Source: Peromyscus leucopus (lineage: Eukaryota > Chordata > Mammalia > Rodentia > Cricetidae). Taken from it: DNA of 64,000 nucleotides. Shown piece by piece: positions 34,867-46,568 of the stretch. A model generated the notes under the pieces. The model did no database searches and was not told where the DNA came from. It was given only the letters and a program-made list of their open reading frames with translations. Where the stretch lies: the NCBI RefSeq assembly GCF_004664715.2, contig NC_051068.1:10966298-11030297 (forward strand), written 5' to 3'. Position 1 is the first letter of the stretch, and every line of letters starts with the position of its first letter. Made by a program: the position numbers and the translations under genes.

Positions 34867-35945
34867 CTATAATTTTTTTTTCTTGATGTTAAGTATTCCT
34901 GAACTGATTGCGAGCAGTATCTTTAAAATTCATTTTCTTTGGTTTCAAATACCTTTTCTATGTATTGATAGGATGTTCTATGACCTTGCTTAAGTTATGT
35001 ATCAAGCTTACTAAGTTATGGAACTTCTTACATTTCTTAGAGATTTATAAAAACAGTGGTGGTTTTGTTCCTTTCTTTCCAACAAGCCTTTTTTGTGATT
35101 TACTTGACCAAAGGGACCTCCAGGACAATGTGGGAATGGATAGAAGCAGCAGGATCTTTGTCCTGTTCTCCTGACTTCAAGGGATGGTCTTGCCATTTTA
35201 TCATAGAGGATAGTGTTTGCTCTCTGTATGCCTACAGATTAGTTTTAAAAATTATGTTATTCCCCCTCAACAACTTTTAAAAAATTCATCATAAAATTTT
35301 GTGAAGTTCATCCATAAATTTCAGCTTAAGTTCTATTTTTATATTGCAAAAAGAGTACATGTGTTTTAAAATGTATGGTATTATTATAATGAATATTGGA
35401 TTTTATCACATTTTTATGCATCTATTAATATGATCACATAATTTTGTCAATTTCCCTAGTAATATGTTATATTACATTGATTGTAAAACCACACTTGAAT
35501 TCCTATTTTAAGCCCTCTTATGTTATCCTATGTATATATTGTTAGATAGCCCATAAATTTAAATGTGAAATATGAGGTAATGAAACTTACTAGAAAAACA
35601 ATGAAAGATTCTTAACAGAGATTAAACACTTTAAACTTAAAATAAAAACAAAAATTGATACATTAGAACATATTATAACTATAAACTTCTGTTTATCAAA
35701 TGGTGTTATTAGCCAAGTGAAAATGTATGTCATGATGGTATGGAAACTATAATACACACATCCCACAGAGGACCATAGCTGGAACATAGGAAGAACAGCT
35801 AGAGACCAACACTGAAAGTCACATGACTTTCCTCAAAAATGAGTACAATGCAATAGGAATTGAAAAAGATAATCTAAGAATATAAAGTGAACACTCTTAT
35901 AAAGCAGAGAAGGTGTCCTTACAGATATCTAATTCATTTGTGCAT
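34867..35945. other. No gene recognised
   Basis: AT-rich, apparently unique sequence. No coding or repeat signature that I can support. Confidence 0.35.
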
Positions 35946-36276
35946 TTGAGAAAAGGGAAACCTCAGTTGGGAAAATGAATGGCAGATCGGGCTTCAGAGC
36001 ACTTTCTTGATTAATGATTGATCTAGAAGGACCCAGGTCACTGTGGGCAGGACCACTCCTAGGCAGGTGGTCCAGGGTGGGCAAGACATGAGAAGCGGTT
36101 CAGTAACCAGAACTACTTCGTAGTTCTCTGTTTCAGGTTCCTGCCTTGAAATCCAGTCCTGACTTCCCTCGGTTGTGGATTGGGGTTAGGAAATGAAAGC
36201 TGACATAAACCCTTGCTTTCCCAGCTCACTTTTGGTCGTGGTATTTTACCTCAGCAATAGAAACCTAACTAAGACA
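35946..36276 (+). mobile_element. MaLR-like LTR remnant
   Basis: Shares landmarks with the split element at 55.2-56.9 kb: acctcagttgggaaaatg, cttgattaatgattgat, caggttcctgcctt, and a 3' end with aaacccttgctttcccagct, ttttggtcgtggtatttta and gaaacctaactaagaca. Family name uncertain (ERVL-MaLR-type rodent LTR). Confidence 0.65.
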
Positions 36277-36283
36277 CAAGGAA

Positions 36284-36600
36284 AACTGACAATCACAATG
36301 AGATATGTTTATAAACACTCACACCCCTGGACTGACTAGCACAAAAATTACATAGTATCAAGAGTGGGACCAACAAAGTCTTGCTAATCAGAGTGTACAT
36401 TTCTGAAGTACAATGGAAAGCTTTTCCTTGGCATCTTAACAGTTGTAAATGTCTGTAAGGCATATGAGGCAGGAATTTCACAATTAGGCATACACCTAAC
36501 AGACACGCACAGCACACTTATGAAATGTATATAAACGAATGTTGCAAGCAATGCTATTTATATCAGCCACAGACTGAAAAGGACTCCAGGAGGTGCTGTA
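36284..36600 (+). mobile_element. Ancient L1 (L1M-type) relic
   Basis: Diverged ORF2-end sequence: ggcatacacctaacagacac, atgaaatgtatataaacgaa followed by tgttgcaagcaatgctattt parallels the mammalian L1 'gtatatgaatgttcatagcagctttattt'. Similar weak matches may continue to about 37000 (aaagggctacgtacatgcag). Confidence 0.45.
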
Positions 36601-37431
36601 GCAGGTGGGTGTCAAATTGTGAGAGGCCCTAGGAAGAGGTTTCAGTGTGAAGTGAGGCGTCCTGCTCAAAGTCACAGGAGTAAGGCACATTGCGTCAAGC
36701 AAAGGCCTCAAAGACCTGGCCTGGTAGGGATCTTCAACAGATTTCCAAGAGAGACTGCAGTGTGCTGTGATCAGAAAGCAGTTGAGTATAGGAAGGAACT
36801 ATGCAGTGTGTTTATCCATGATCCTTGGAACATAGTAAACTATGGTTTTATGATTCATTAAAGGGACAGGTTCACGTATGTATTACAGATGCACGAGCCT
36901 CTGCTCAGAGATTGACTCAACAGCACTGACAAAGGGCTACGTACATGCAGTCCTAAAAGAATACCACTGGCACTCCTCACAAAACATGGGAATAAAGGCA
37001 CACATACTCCAGGCAAGACTTGATATGCACTTTTCGTCCCAAATTCGAAATAGAAACCAAAATGTAACTGCAACTTTTTCCTTAACGTCACTCAGGATGG
37101 GGGTAAACAACATGTAAAACTTGATCGCCAACACTTGTATGTTAATATCCTTGGAAGATAAAATGACATGAAGTAAAAAGTCTTGTACTTCACCAATTCT
37201 AACACACAACTGCTGTTGTAAAGAGATATGGTATAGCTGTGCACAATATGCACCTGTTGGGTAATGCTGTGAACATCCCCTGTACCTGTACCATTAAACT
37301 GCAATCCAAATAGTTGACTTGGAATCCTCAAGCAACAATAAACACTCCTTACAAAGGAAGAGACAGCAGATATTGCCATGATTTCATTAGTTCTTTGAAT
37401 TTTATGTGTTGCTATGACATCTCTCCACTAC

Positions 37432-37842
37432 TGTTGCATGAATCCTAGATGTTCTTATAATAAAAACCCAGTTCCAGATATTGGGGTAAATGCTGAAAGA
37501 TTGGAGGAAACAAACCACAGCCACTTCTCATCTTGCCAACTCCTCAGCCAAAAAGAGAAGATCCTGTCTCCATGAATCCTCAGACTGAATGCCTCTGAGT
37601 CCTCAACTGAAAGGGCTTAATTCCTTTCTCTTCCTGCCTTATATTCCTTTCTCTGCCCAGTCACATCACTTCCTGTCTCAACCTTCCTGGTGCTGGGATT
37701 AAAGGCATGTGACTCCCAAGTGCTGGAATTAAAGGTGTGCACCACCACTGAAACGTCCTCTGTGGCTAACTCCATGGCTGGCTCTGTCCTCATCTTTTGG
37801 CAAGCTTTATTTCTTAGATTACAAATAAATCACCACACATCA
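37432..37842 (-). mobile_element. Solo LTR, minus strand, same family as the 46.0-kb provirus LTR
   Basis: 411 bp. On the minus strand it starts tgatgtgtggtgatttattt and ends gattcatgcaaca, with an aataaagcttgcc polyadenylation region and two B1-derived blocks (ctttaattccagcacttggg and ctttaatcccagcacc). A 6-bp target duplication, cactac (37426-37431) and cacttc (37843-37848), matches at 5 of 6 positions. The start, AATAAA position and B1-like insert parallel the LTR at 46037-46523. No internal retroviral sequence adjoins it. Confidence 0.8.
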
Positions 37843-38715
37843 CACTTCACATATCTTTTCCTGACTGTGAGTATGACTACCTTAAAATGTGTGATTCTGG
37901 ATTGGGGGGGCAGGAAAAGCAATAGCTCTCAAAGACCACATCAAATGGCCTGCTTCATGCAAATATATACACAACAAGTAAAGCCAATAGAAAGGAGTCC
38001 TGAAGACATAAGGCATATAGGCAGAATTATTTGTAAAGTTATTTTTTTTCTGAAACTACCCAAGAGGCATCAGCATGTCATTAAGGGGCCCTCATGATCT
38101 CTGATATAAGTACTGCTGAAAATAACACACAGCAGTAATAAATCATGGGTAGCTAGAGAAACAGGCATGCCATTGACTTTACCAAACAGGGTTTATTTTT
38201 CCTCTCTTGTCTCATTTTAATACAAGACCCAAAGTGAATTCTGTGTCTAGGTTTTGAAGTAAGAATGAGCAGGTCCCAGCTCTTCATGCACACCAGCATC
38301 TCTGCAATCATGTAACAGCTTGCTGGGTAGAGAATGTGGTATCTCTGTGTTCTGCACATTAGTAAGGCTTGTTGCTGTTCATTAAAGTCTTAATGGAAAT
38401 GACAGCTCTGCAGCGGATGGAGAATTATCAACTCAGCCACTCCAGGTGCTAAATTATGGGCCCTATTTTATGACCCCCTATTGCTGAGCCATGGCTTTTC
38501 TATCAGAACAACCACATGGAAGGAGGCATAAACGTGTTTCTTAACATTCTCACCTAGATTTCTCCTGGATAGAATAGGCAGTTAGTTGCTGTGAAAAGGC
38601 ACCATCTCCTCTGAGCAATCATTTTTAGAGTAATCAGCAACAACAACAAAGTGGTCCATCAGAGCACCAAAAAGTAACAAAGCATCGGCATGTTGGCAGA
38701 GGCAAATGATTAAAC

Positions 38716-38815
38716 ATAATATACATACATATGCATATATGCATATGAATACATATATCCATATAGATACATATATATGTATATATACACACACACATAC
38801 ATATAGAAACGCACA
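38716..38815. repeat. (TA)/(CATA) degenerate microsatellite
   Basis: Mixed atacatacatatgcatata, tatatgtatatatacacaca array. Confidence 0.85.
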
Positions 38816-40877
38816 CCTATCTATGAGAGAAAAGAGAAAAATATTTTATGGACATGCTATTTTAAAAATTCATTAAATAGGTAACTAAACATTTATTGAT
38901 CCAAATATAGAAATGTTATAACTAGTGAAAAACAGCAATATGAAGTTGTCTAGTTAGATCACAGAGAGGCAGCATTTAAAATCTTATATATCATTTGGAC
39001 TTAGGAGCTTACCATAGGGAATTGGCATCATCTAGCATACAGGAGTAGAGGGTGGAGGGTCCCAATATAGACCATAATGATTTAGGAAGGCAATAGGGGT
39101 GGACAGGTTACAAAGCTGGCCCAGATCCTCTACCCGGACCATATTTCATCCTTCTACAGAGTCAATTTTAGCTCCTTTCTGAAGTACTGCAGATTATTTC
39201 CCTCTTCATGGAATCTGGGCTGGCTGTTAGCTTGTGTTGGCCAGCAGGCTGCAGCAGAAGTGGGGATGTGCCAGGTCTGACTTAGGCTTCAGGAGACCAC
39301 CTTTGACATGCCAGCTCTAGATGACTTTCCAGGTGACTATGGACATATGAAAGAACCCAGTTATCTAAGCCTAGATCCGCACAACTGCCTAATCTATTTA
39401 TGGCCTCTTGAGAAATAACAGTCATGGCTTCACAAAATCACATTTGGGGGCTATGTATGACACATTAATAGCTACACAGTCTTGTTTAACATTATGATTA
39501 ACAAAGTAACACATGAAAAGGTTGTTATTGATACTCCCTTTTTGATCCTAGATTACAGTTATTACTACCATTTTCTGCTATCTCATATCAGATACAGTTC
39601 TTTGTACTCTATGCAACTATTACAAAGAATGGTCTTAGAATGTAGACATCTGCTTCAGCACTTGAACTAAATGGGAGGTCTGTTTCTAGCCATGAAGATA
39701 GTGGTTTCCTACCATTGACTATCAGTATTCAAAAAAGCAGTTCAAAGGAGCAGCAGCCAAAAGCAGTGCAAAGATAACCAGTGATGTGGGTGTGGGCTGC
39801 AGATGAAAAGTAGGTTTCACGAATAGGCAAACCCGACCAAGCTTTTCATCCTCAAGGGGTACTTTGAACTGAGCTCAACCTCAAAGTTCAAAATAAATGC
39901 ATTCAGAAAAATGACAAGGCTCTTGAAATCATCAAGTCAGGTACCAACTGTGACCATGGATCCTGTGATGAAAATGAACCAAGACAAACATTCTAATATT
40001 CTTTCTTTTTAAATATTGATCTTAATTTCTGAGCAGACCTTCCACCAACGAAGGAATCTGAAAATATCCTGGCATCCAATCTCTCATATTTGAATAAAAT
40101 GATAAAAGAAATCACATAATGTGGAACATGGACTCTCTAAAAACACATATATGCTCACAGCATATTGGAAAATCTACAAATTGGAAGATGGCAAAATACT
40201 ATAAATATATCAAAATAAATGTATTTCCTTGCCTCCTTAAAGATTGATTGCTTTCGGTCAGGGCAGCTTCCCCATGAACCCTTCTCTGATTTGTCAGTGA
40301 AGTGGAAAGGGTTCACAAAGATTAGGACTCTTTACACACACATCTCCATAGCCCAGGCCACACACACCAGCATCCCAAGTCGCAAAGAAACATAAATGTA
40401 AATGAGAATGGATTTCACACTTGAGGCAACAGGCAGCTTTACATTTGGAACTGACATTCAGAGCTATGTAAAAACACTACTTTGCATGCAGATTATGGAA
40501 TGCTTTCCTTGGAAACCAATTCATGTGTGGCCTGTACTCCAGGACCAAGGGAAACAGGCAAAGCTGACTGGCAGACTCCTAACTCAAGTTCTAGAATTCC
40601 AGGAGTTATAACTTTTTCCAAAGCAACTTTTTTTTTTTTATGAAGAAAGGAAACCAATAAACCATTAGGGGTTCATTTACAGGTATCTATAAAGACAAAC
40701 AAACAAAAAACAATTCCATTGAAAGACAAGGAAACTAATTTTCCCTAACATGGAGGTGAAAAGATTATAGGAATTTGCATAATCATGCTAAGTAATGAGG
40801 CATGATTTGTGGACTATCTTTTTCTTGAAACTTAAAAATCTTGAAACTTTCAGAACCCATATTCCCCATCACATCTA
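38816..40877. other. No gene recognised
   Basis: Unique sequence, with a T-run at 40629-40640. No exon or repeat could be supported. Confidence 0.35.
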
Positions 40878-41160
40878 CATGTGTGTATTTGCCCATAAAG
40901 GCCAGAAGTAGATTGGGTGTTTTATCAGTCAATCTTCACCTTAGTTTTGGAGACAGGGTCTGTCATTGAGCTTGAACTGGACAAGCAGGTGAGGTTGATG
41001 ATGAGCAAGTCTCAAGGTTTCTTTGGTCTCCACCTCCCCAGTACTGGGATTACAGACCCACGATGGATGCTATGCTTGGTTTTTAGGTGACTGTCAGGGT
41101 GTAAACTCAGTCCTCAAGTTGCACAATATGCATTTTACTGACTGTCATCTCTTCATCCCC
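40878..41160 (-). mobile_element. Composite tRNA/B1-type SINE, minus strand
   Basis: Landmarks: gccagaagtagattgggtgt, ggagacagggtctgtcattg, tccacctccccagtactggg, attacagacccacgatggat, gcattttactgactgtcatc. Old and diverged. Confidence 0.7.
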
Positions 41161-41949
41161 TACCTAGTTATTTGTCATTTATCTTATTAATACTAACCCC
41201 TTTGCTTAAATTAATTTTGTGGTCAGACTCAATGAGAACAACAGATAGGTTTTATATAGTGCAGATTTCATAGCTGATGGCATCTCTGGTTGACCCTCAG
41301 TTATCAAGTTAAGTTACACAGGTTAAGAAGTTAATCTGTCTTCCTCAGAGAATACACCCCTTTATCACAATTCCTTCCCTGCATGCCACGACTCTCTCAT
41401 TTACTTATGAAAGACAATTGAGTTCATGTTTCTATGTTTGTGTTTTCATAAATGAGGTAGATAAGCTTGTACTATGGAGTCTTTTCATTTTCATCTTAAT
41501 TCCAATGACTAAAATCATTCAAACTCCTTGACCTCAAAGCTGACATGCAATTAAGCATTAATGACTTATTAATATTCTTTGTAAAGTTTTAAAGGTCTTG
41601 CCAGGGACTAATAAAATTGTTAAAATTTGAAAAATTATCCCTGAACAGATAAGTGGGATATTTTACTATCTTGTCAAGTAGATAATGTCTTTGAATATTA
41701 AGTGTGTGGGAATGTACCATTTTAGAGAGGGTGTGGATGGCACTCTTGAAATTATTCATCATATAATACACAACTTTCTGTGCTTTTAGAAGATTTATCT
41801 TACTTTTAATTTCTAAATTTCTAGAACAGAAGAGAAAAAAGGTATAATTTTCAAGATAGTGAAATGTAAGACTGTACAATAGTCAATAATTCAAATTTGA
41901 TGAAAATAACAATGGTGATGACTAATGTAGCTAGAACTCACTTCCTTTT

Positions 41950-42295
41950 CAAAAATAATTAATTAATTCCCAGCCCGATTACACTTCCCCCTCTCTCTTT
42001 CCTCCTCTTTCAGTCCCTCCCCCAACTTTCCTCTTCCCCAACCCACTCCTTCTCCTCTTCAGAAAAGGGCAGGTCTTCCAAGTATATCAGCCTGCCATGG
42101 CATATCAAGTTGCAATAAGACTAGGCACTGCCCCTCCTCTTAAGGCTGCCCAAGGCAACCCAGTAGGAGGAAGGGGTCCCCAAAGCAGGTAACAGAGTCA
42201 CAGACAACCTCTGTTTCCTCTGTTAGGAGTCCCACAAAAAAGACCAAGCTACACACTGTAACAAGGGAACACAGTGCCTAGGTCAGTCCCATGCA
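41950..42295 (-). mobile_element. L1 (Lx) 3' UTR, minus strand
   Basis: Strong match to rodent L1 3' UTR in reverse: cttcagaaaagggcaggtct, ggcatatcaagttgcaataa, gactaggcactgcccctcct, ggcaacccagtaggaggaag, ctgttaggagtcccacaaaa, aagaccaagctacacactgt. The aattaattaatt at its left edge is the remains of the poly(A) region. 5'-truncated. Confidence 0.9.
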
Positions 42296-42489
42296 AAGGA
42301 TATTACTTCTTCACTCTTCAGTCAGACTATAACATTGATGCAGATATTTTTCTTAGAAAAGCTCCAAAATTTAAATAAGACATTAACTATGACACTATTA
42401 AGTAATGAGTGAAGTGCTAATTTTTATCCTAATATATAAATTGGACTATTTTATCTAATGTTTTATCATTATTTACATTACAGACATTC

Positions 42490-42549
42490 TTTTTTTTTTT
42501 TTCCAGAGCTGAGGACCGAACCCAGGGCCTTGCGCTTGCTAGGCAAGCA
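42490..42549 (-). mobile_element. ID SINE, minus strand, 3' part (split by the provirus)
   Basis: Reverse ID element: T-run, then cagagctgaggaccgaaccc, agggccttgcgcttgctagg, caagca. The rest continues at 46524-46557. The joined element is flanked by its own target duplication gacattct (42483-42490 and 46558-46565). Confidence 0.95.
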
Positions 42550-42714
42550 TATGGTGGTATTTTATTTGTACTGAAATGTATGTTATTTGAAATTTTAGGC
42601 AGTCTGACAATGGAACAACTATATGAGAAGATTAGTATTATTGGAATTATGTAGTTTATCACTATGCTTATCCTCATTTTATAATTTAAAAAGATAGTCA
42701 ATTTAAGTGCCAGG

Positions 42715-43845
42715 ATGACAGCTTTAGAAAAACTTGTTAAACCTGTAAAAATTCAGACAGAAGAAATTAACAGTGAAGTTGTTTCAAGTTTGGATCATAA
42801 GGTTACAGAAAGAAAGCCTGTTTTCACACAGTCACCCTTAATTTATCCTGTAACCGTACAGCAGTTGCCTGATCAAATGACTACACAAAATATTTGGGCT
42901 CCAATTGAAATGTTGGATTTAAAAAGGTTTAAGGAGGCAATAGTATCTTATGGCATGCATTCCCCATATGTAAAGCAAATGTTAAACTCTTGGTCAACAT
43001 ATAATAGGACTGGCGGGAGCTGGCACAAGCTGTTCTTGAACCCAGCCAGAGGCTGCAATTTTTAACTTGGTTTAAGGATGAAGCTAAAAACATAGAAAAT
43101 CAATGGAGGGATAAAGGAATACAAGTTTGCCAGGATCAGCTTATTGGAGAAGGTCAATATGCTTCAGAACAAACACAATGTTTATATGATGTCCAAACCC
43201 TAATTTTATGTCGAACGGCAGCCTTAAATGCATGAGACAGAGTTGAGGAACCAGGAAAAAAACCTGAGTCATTTACAAAGGTTATGCAAGGCCCAAAAGA
43301 GTCTTTCACAGATTTTTTACAAAGACTGGCTTCAGCAGTAAAGAGAATGGTCTCGGATTCAGAAGCTAGTAAGATAATAATTGAATCTTTGGCCTTTGAG
43401 AATGCGAATGCAGCATGCAAAAGAATAATCAGGCCATTAAAGGCAAGATCTGCACCTTTGGAAGATTGGATTAGAGACACAATTAATGTTGAGGCTCATG
43501 AGCATGATGATATGTGGGTAGGAGAAGCAATTTCAAAAGGTTTGAGGAGTGTTATATGTTTTGGATGTGGAAAGCAAGGACATTTGAAAAGGGATTGTAA
43601 ACAGGTCATTCCTAGAAACAATGTTTCTTCAAGGAACAATGGCAACAGAATGCCCCTTCCTTCTGGAGTATGCAGAAGGGAAAACACTGGACCAAGGAAT
43701 GTAGATCAACAAAGGACAGACAGGGTAATCCTTTGCCTCAGTTTTCGGGAAACTCCTGGAGGGGCCTCATGCAGGCCCCCATAACAAATCCAGTTCAAAC
43801 CTTTCCTGCAACCATAGAGGAAACCCCTGCTCAGAGCAATTAAAT
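42715..43845 (+). pseudogene. Endogenous retroviral gag remnant (class II), multiply broken
   Basis: In retroviruses Gag builds the virion core. Here two coding blocks survive in different frames (42715-43065 and 43284-43784). The first resembles the N-terminal half of a betaretroviral capsid. The second starts in the major homology region (QGPKESFTDFLQRL, visible at 43285-43326) and reaches a CCHC zinc knuckle of the form CX2CX4HX4C at 43557-43598. Breaks seen: a frameshift near 43005-43020, an in-frame TGA near 43233, and loss of frame across the second knuckle region around 43660-43690. A stop at about 43842 ends the recognisable sequence. No initiation region or upstream matrix domain can be identified, in line with the 5' deletion. 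It is a dead copy. Confidence 0.88.
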
Positions 43846-46036
43846 AACCAAATGCCTATTTTGATTAATCATGCAGGTCAGGATGATGTAACAGAGAGAA
43901 TAGAAAATTCAGGAGAAAACATAAAGAAAATTTTTTGGCAAACTTCTATTAATGAACAGAGACTAAAATTAATGATAAAAATAAATGGTCATATATAGTA
44001 CTAACTAATTCTAGAAAAAAGGCCTCAATTAGCTGCATATATATGCCTTGTGTTCAAGTCTCTTATCAGTTTTCTGCAGGAAATCACGGCCAGGCCTAAC
44101 ATCAACTGAAGTCTCCAGAAAGAAGATGGGGCCCCATAACAACAATTCCACGTGGACAATAATAATATCACTAAGCTGACAAACATCATCTACAGATCAG
44201 CTTTGAACTACAAGGTGCTCAGAGCAATTTTGAGATGACTAGCTGAGACGATCCTGTCTGAGAGAGTACTTGAATAAGGACTTGAGATAAACCCTGAACT
44301 TTGGCATTATACACAGACTGGATAATAATGAAGGGTATAGTTACCTTTCCTAAAATTTGACAATTAACCTAAAATTTTTCTTTCAGGATAAAGATAACTT
44401 TGCCCATACCCAGCAGCAAGCAATTTTAAGAATACGACGCCCACATTCCCAAAGAGGTGGTGTGGGGTGGGTGGTTTTTTGGTCTTTTTAATGGGTTTTG
44501 GGTCTGGGATAATTTTCATTGTTTAGGGGGGTTGGTTATAAGTTGTTGTCAAGGGTTAGGAAGAAGGCTAAGCAAAGGAGATTAGATTTAAGGTTCTTAT
44601 TTTAAAAAAAGAAAGGAAGAAAGAAAGAAAAGAAAAAGACAACTACTAGTTTTAAATACTTTACATTGGATTGGACTGTTTTATATTGTATACAAATTTG
44701 AAATTGATATTGTTAGAAAATGTGATATGTATATTTCTAATTGTATTTATACCATTCATTTAACAATGTAATGCAATTTTCTGATCCTTAAATGTTATTA
44801 TTACCAACTATTAGGATATAAAGAAATGAAAGTGAGTAGTTAGACATTACAATAAAAATTGTAGTCATATTAGATATGTTTTAAAAATTGAGCAGATATA
44901 TTTTAGACAGGTCATCTTCAAACCCTTCAGAGATCTACAGAATATGGCATTTAAAATGTTTTAATAACTTAGAAATTTTTCTTTTTTGAGACATGTCGGC
45001 TCCTGGCAGTACAAATCTACTTCAGAGAAAATATGGGCATTGAAGAAACTGCATATGGAGTTAACTTTCATTGTGGCAAAAGTTAGCCACTGGACAACAA
45101 AGTATCCTCGAATCAACAGGACAGAATAGACAGACAGAACATGAAACAAAGGACTACTGATTCTTGCCAAAACAAGTGTGGTTATGGCTTTATCAAAAGG
45201 CATCTTCTGAGGCCAGGACAATATGGCACCATCCCCTGAAGTGGCCTTTGCAATCCGGAAAAGGTACAGTGCCATTTCCTTCGAAGGCAGCTGAACAGGC
45301 AGTGGGCATCGGCTTCTGTTGTGCAATGGAACAGCAGCTGAAAGCTCATGCCTCTCAATAGTAGACTGGCATTTAATAGAGGGATGTGGAGAAGAAGGGG
45401 ATGCTGAGATGAAGCCATATATACACAGCCAAGAAGAATGGACAGCTGAATTAAAAAACTGTCAACAATTTCCAGAATTTAAAATCCTGAATCATGACAT
45501 GACACTAGGGAATTCAGGTGTTTCTGGTACATGGACTGCTTTCACCCAATGTGAGGTTGAACTGTTGACCTTGTGTACATCCTACTTCACAAATGATTCT
45601 GCCAGATACACTAAGCCTATAGGCTGAAGATGATGCCCCAACACTGCGGAGAAACCTCAGGTGACTGTCCAGGCAGCTGGCTGTTTCTGTCAACTCACAA
45701 ATTTTTTGGAAGTTGCTTTCATGCTCTTCCTGTTTTTATTTTTGTTAGCTAATAATATTTCCTTCTTGGGTCTCTGAGGGAGTTGAAGGTTAGTTAGTTA
45801 TAGTTAAAGATTAATTAGGATAGAAAGTGAATTAGATACATTTTGGACTTATTAAAGTAGGATAGATAAGGGAATTATTTTCTCTGATTTGTCAAATACA
45901 AATGGACTAGACATTGTTTAGGTATTTGTTACTTGTATATATTGTATATAGTTATTGTACTTTTGTATATAGTTTTTCTTTTTTTAGTTATAACCTTTTG
46001 CCTTTTTTTCTTTTTATTGAAATAGAAAAGGGGAAA
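43846..46036 (+). pseudogene. Provirus interior without intact pol or env
   Basis: AT-rich, with no reverse transcriptase, integrase or envelope motif that I can recognise. A short segment near 43965-44000 could be the start of a protease region (weak). 45164-45630 has overlapping short open frames with no clear family. It ends with the AT-rich, T-rich stretch before the polypurine tract. Confidence 0.6.
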
Positions 46037-46523
46037 TATGGTGGTATTTTATTTGTACTGAAATGTGATTTTCATTGTATGTTAATAAATAAAGTTGCCC
46101 GGGGGTAGAGCTATTAGAGCCATAGCAAGAGCATGGTGGTGGTGGTGGTGGTGGCGGCGGCGGTGGCGGCGGTGGCGGCGGTGGCGGTGGCACATGCCTT
46201 TAATCCCAGCACTTGGTGGAAGAGCTAGGTAGATCTCTGTGTGTTCAGGGATACAGCCAGCATTGGAGACATTCGCCTTTAAGACCTGGAGGGCGGTACT
46301 TACAGGCAGTGATGAGGCAGTCATGTGTTTGGGTTTACAACCAATGAAAAGGCAGAACAGAAAGACTAAATAAAGACAGACACACAGGAAGTAGCTCTTT
46401 TTTTGGGGAAGCTAGGAGCACTGCAAGAGGTAAGATTTTAGCTCTGAGCTCTGACCTCTTGGCTTTCTCTTTTATATTGGTTCTGTGTTTCTTATTTTAA
46501 TAAGACGGTTGGTTACATCTACA
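46037..46523 (+). repeat. 3' LTR of the provirus
   Basis: 487 bp, starting tatggtggtattttatttgt and ending ggttacatctaca. Contains taataaataaagttgcc (AATAAA) near the start, a (GGT)/(GGC) trinucleotide tract at about 46134-46191, and an embedded B1-like piece (cacatgcctttaatcccagc at about 46191-46210). Related to the solo LTR at 37432-37842. Confidence 0.88.
46134..46191. repeat. (GGT)n/(GGC)n trinucleotide tract
   Basis: About 19 triplets of ggt and ggc inside the LTR, joining straight into the B1-like fragment whose 'gtggtggc' motif probably seeded it. Confidence 0.92.
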
Positions 46524-46557
46524 CAAGTGCTCTACCACTGAGCTAAACCCCCAACCT
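46524..46557 (-). mobile_element. ID SINE, minus strand, 5' part (split by the provirus)
   Basis: caagtgctctaccactgagc then taaacccccaacc completes the ID element begun at 42490-42549. Confidence 0.95.
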
Positions 46558-46568
46558 GACATTCTTTG

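Larger units (their letters stand above)
42550..46523 (+). mobile_element. Decayed class II (betaretrovirus-like) provirus inserted in an ID SINE
   Basis: 3974 bp. The right LTR is complete (46037-46523) and is preceded by a polypurine tract (agaaaaggggaaa, 46024-46036). Only about the first 35 bp of the left LTR survive (42550-42585), and no primer-binding site is present, so one deletion removed most of the 5' LTR and leader. The interior holds a broken gag remnant and about 2.2 kb without recognisable intact pol or env. The 6-bp target duplication, caagca (42544-42549) and caagtg (46524-46529), derives from ID consensus caagcg; each copy lost the CpG on a different strand. It cannot encode a working virus. 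It may belong to the mys/MYSERV group of cricetid elements, but this is inference. Confidence 0.9.

Noticed and set aside
37092..37379. Overlapping minus-strand frames of 77-95 codons at 36.9-37.4 kb
   Set aside because: They lie in or beside an old L1-like stretch, with no family match.
45164..45627. Open frames in the proviral tail as possible env or accessory gene
   Set aside because: Short, overlapping and without recognisable retroviral motifs; annotated only as provirus interior.
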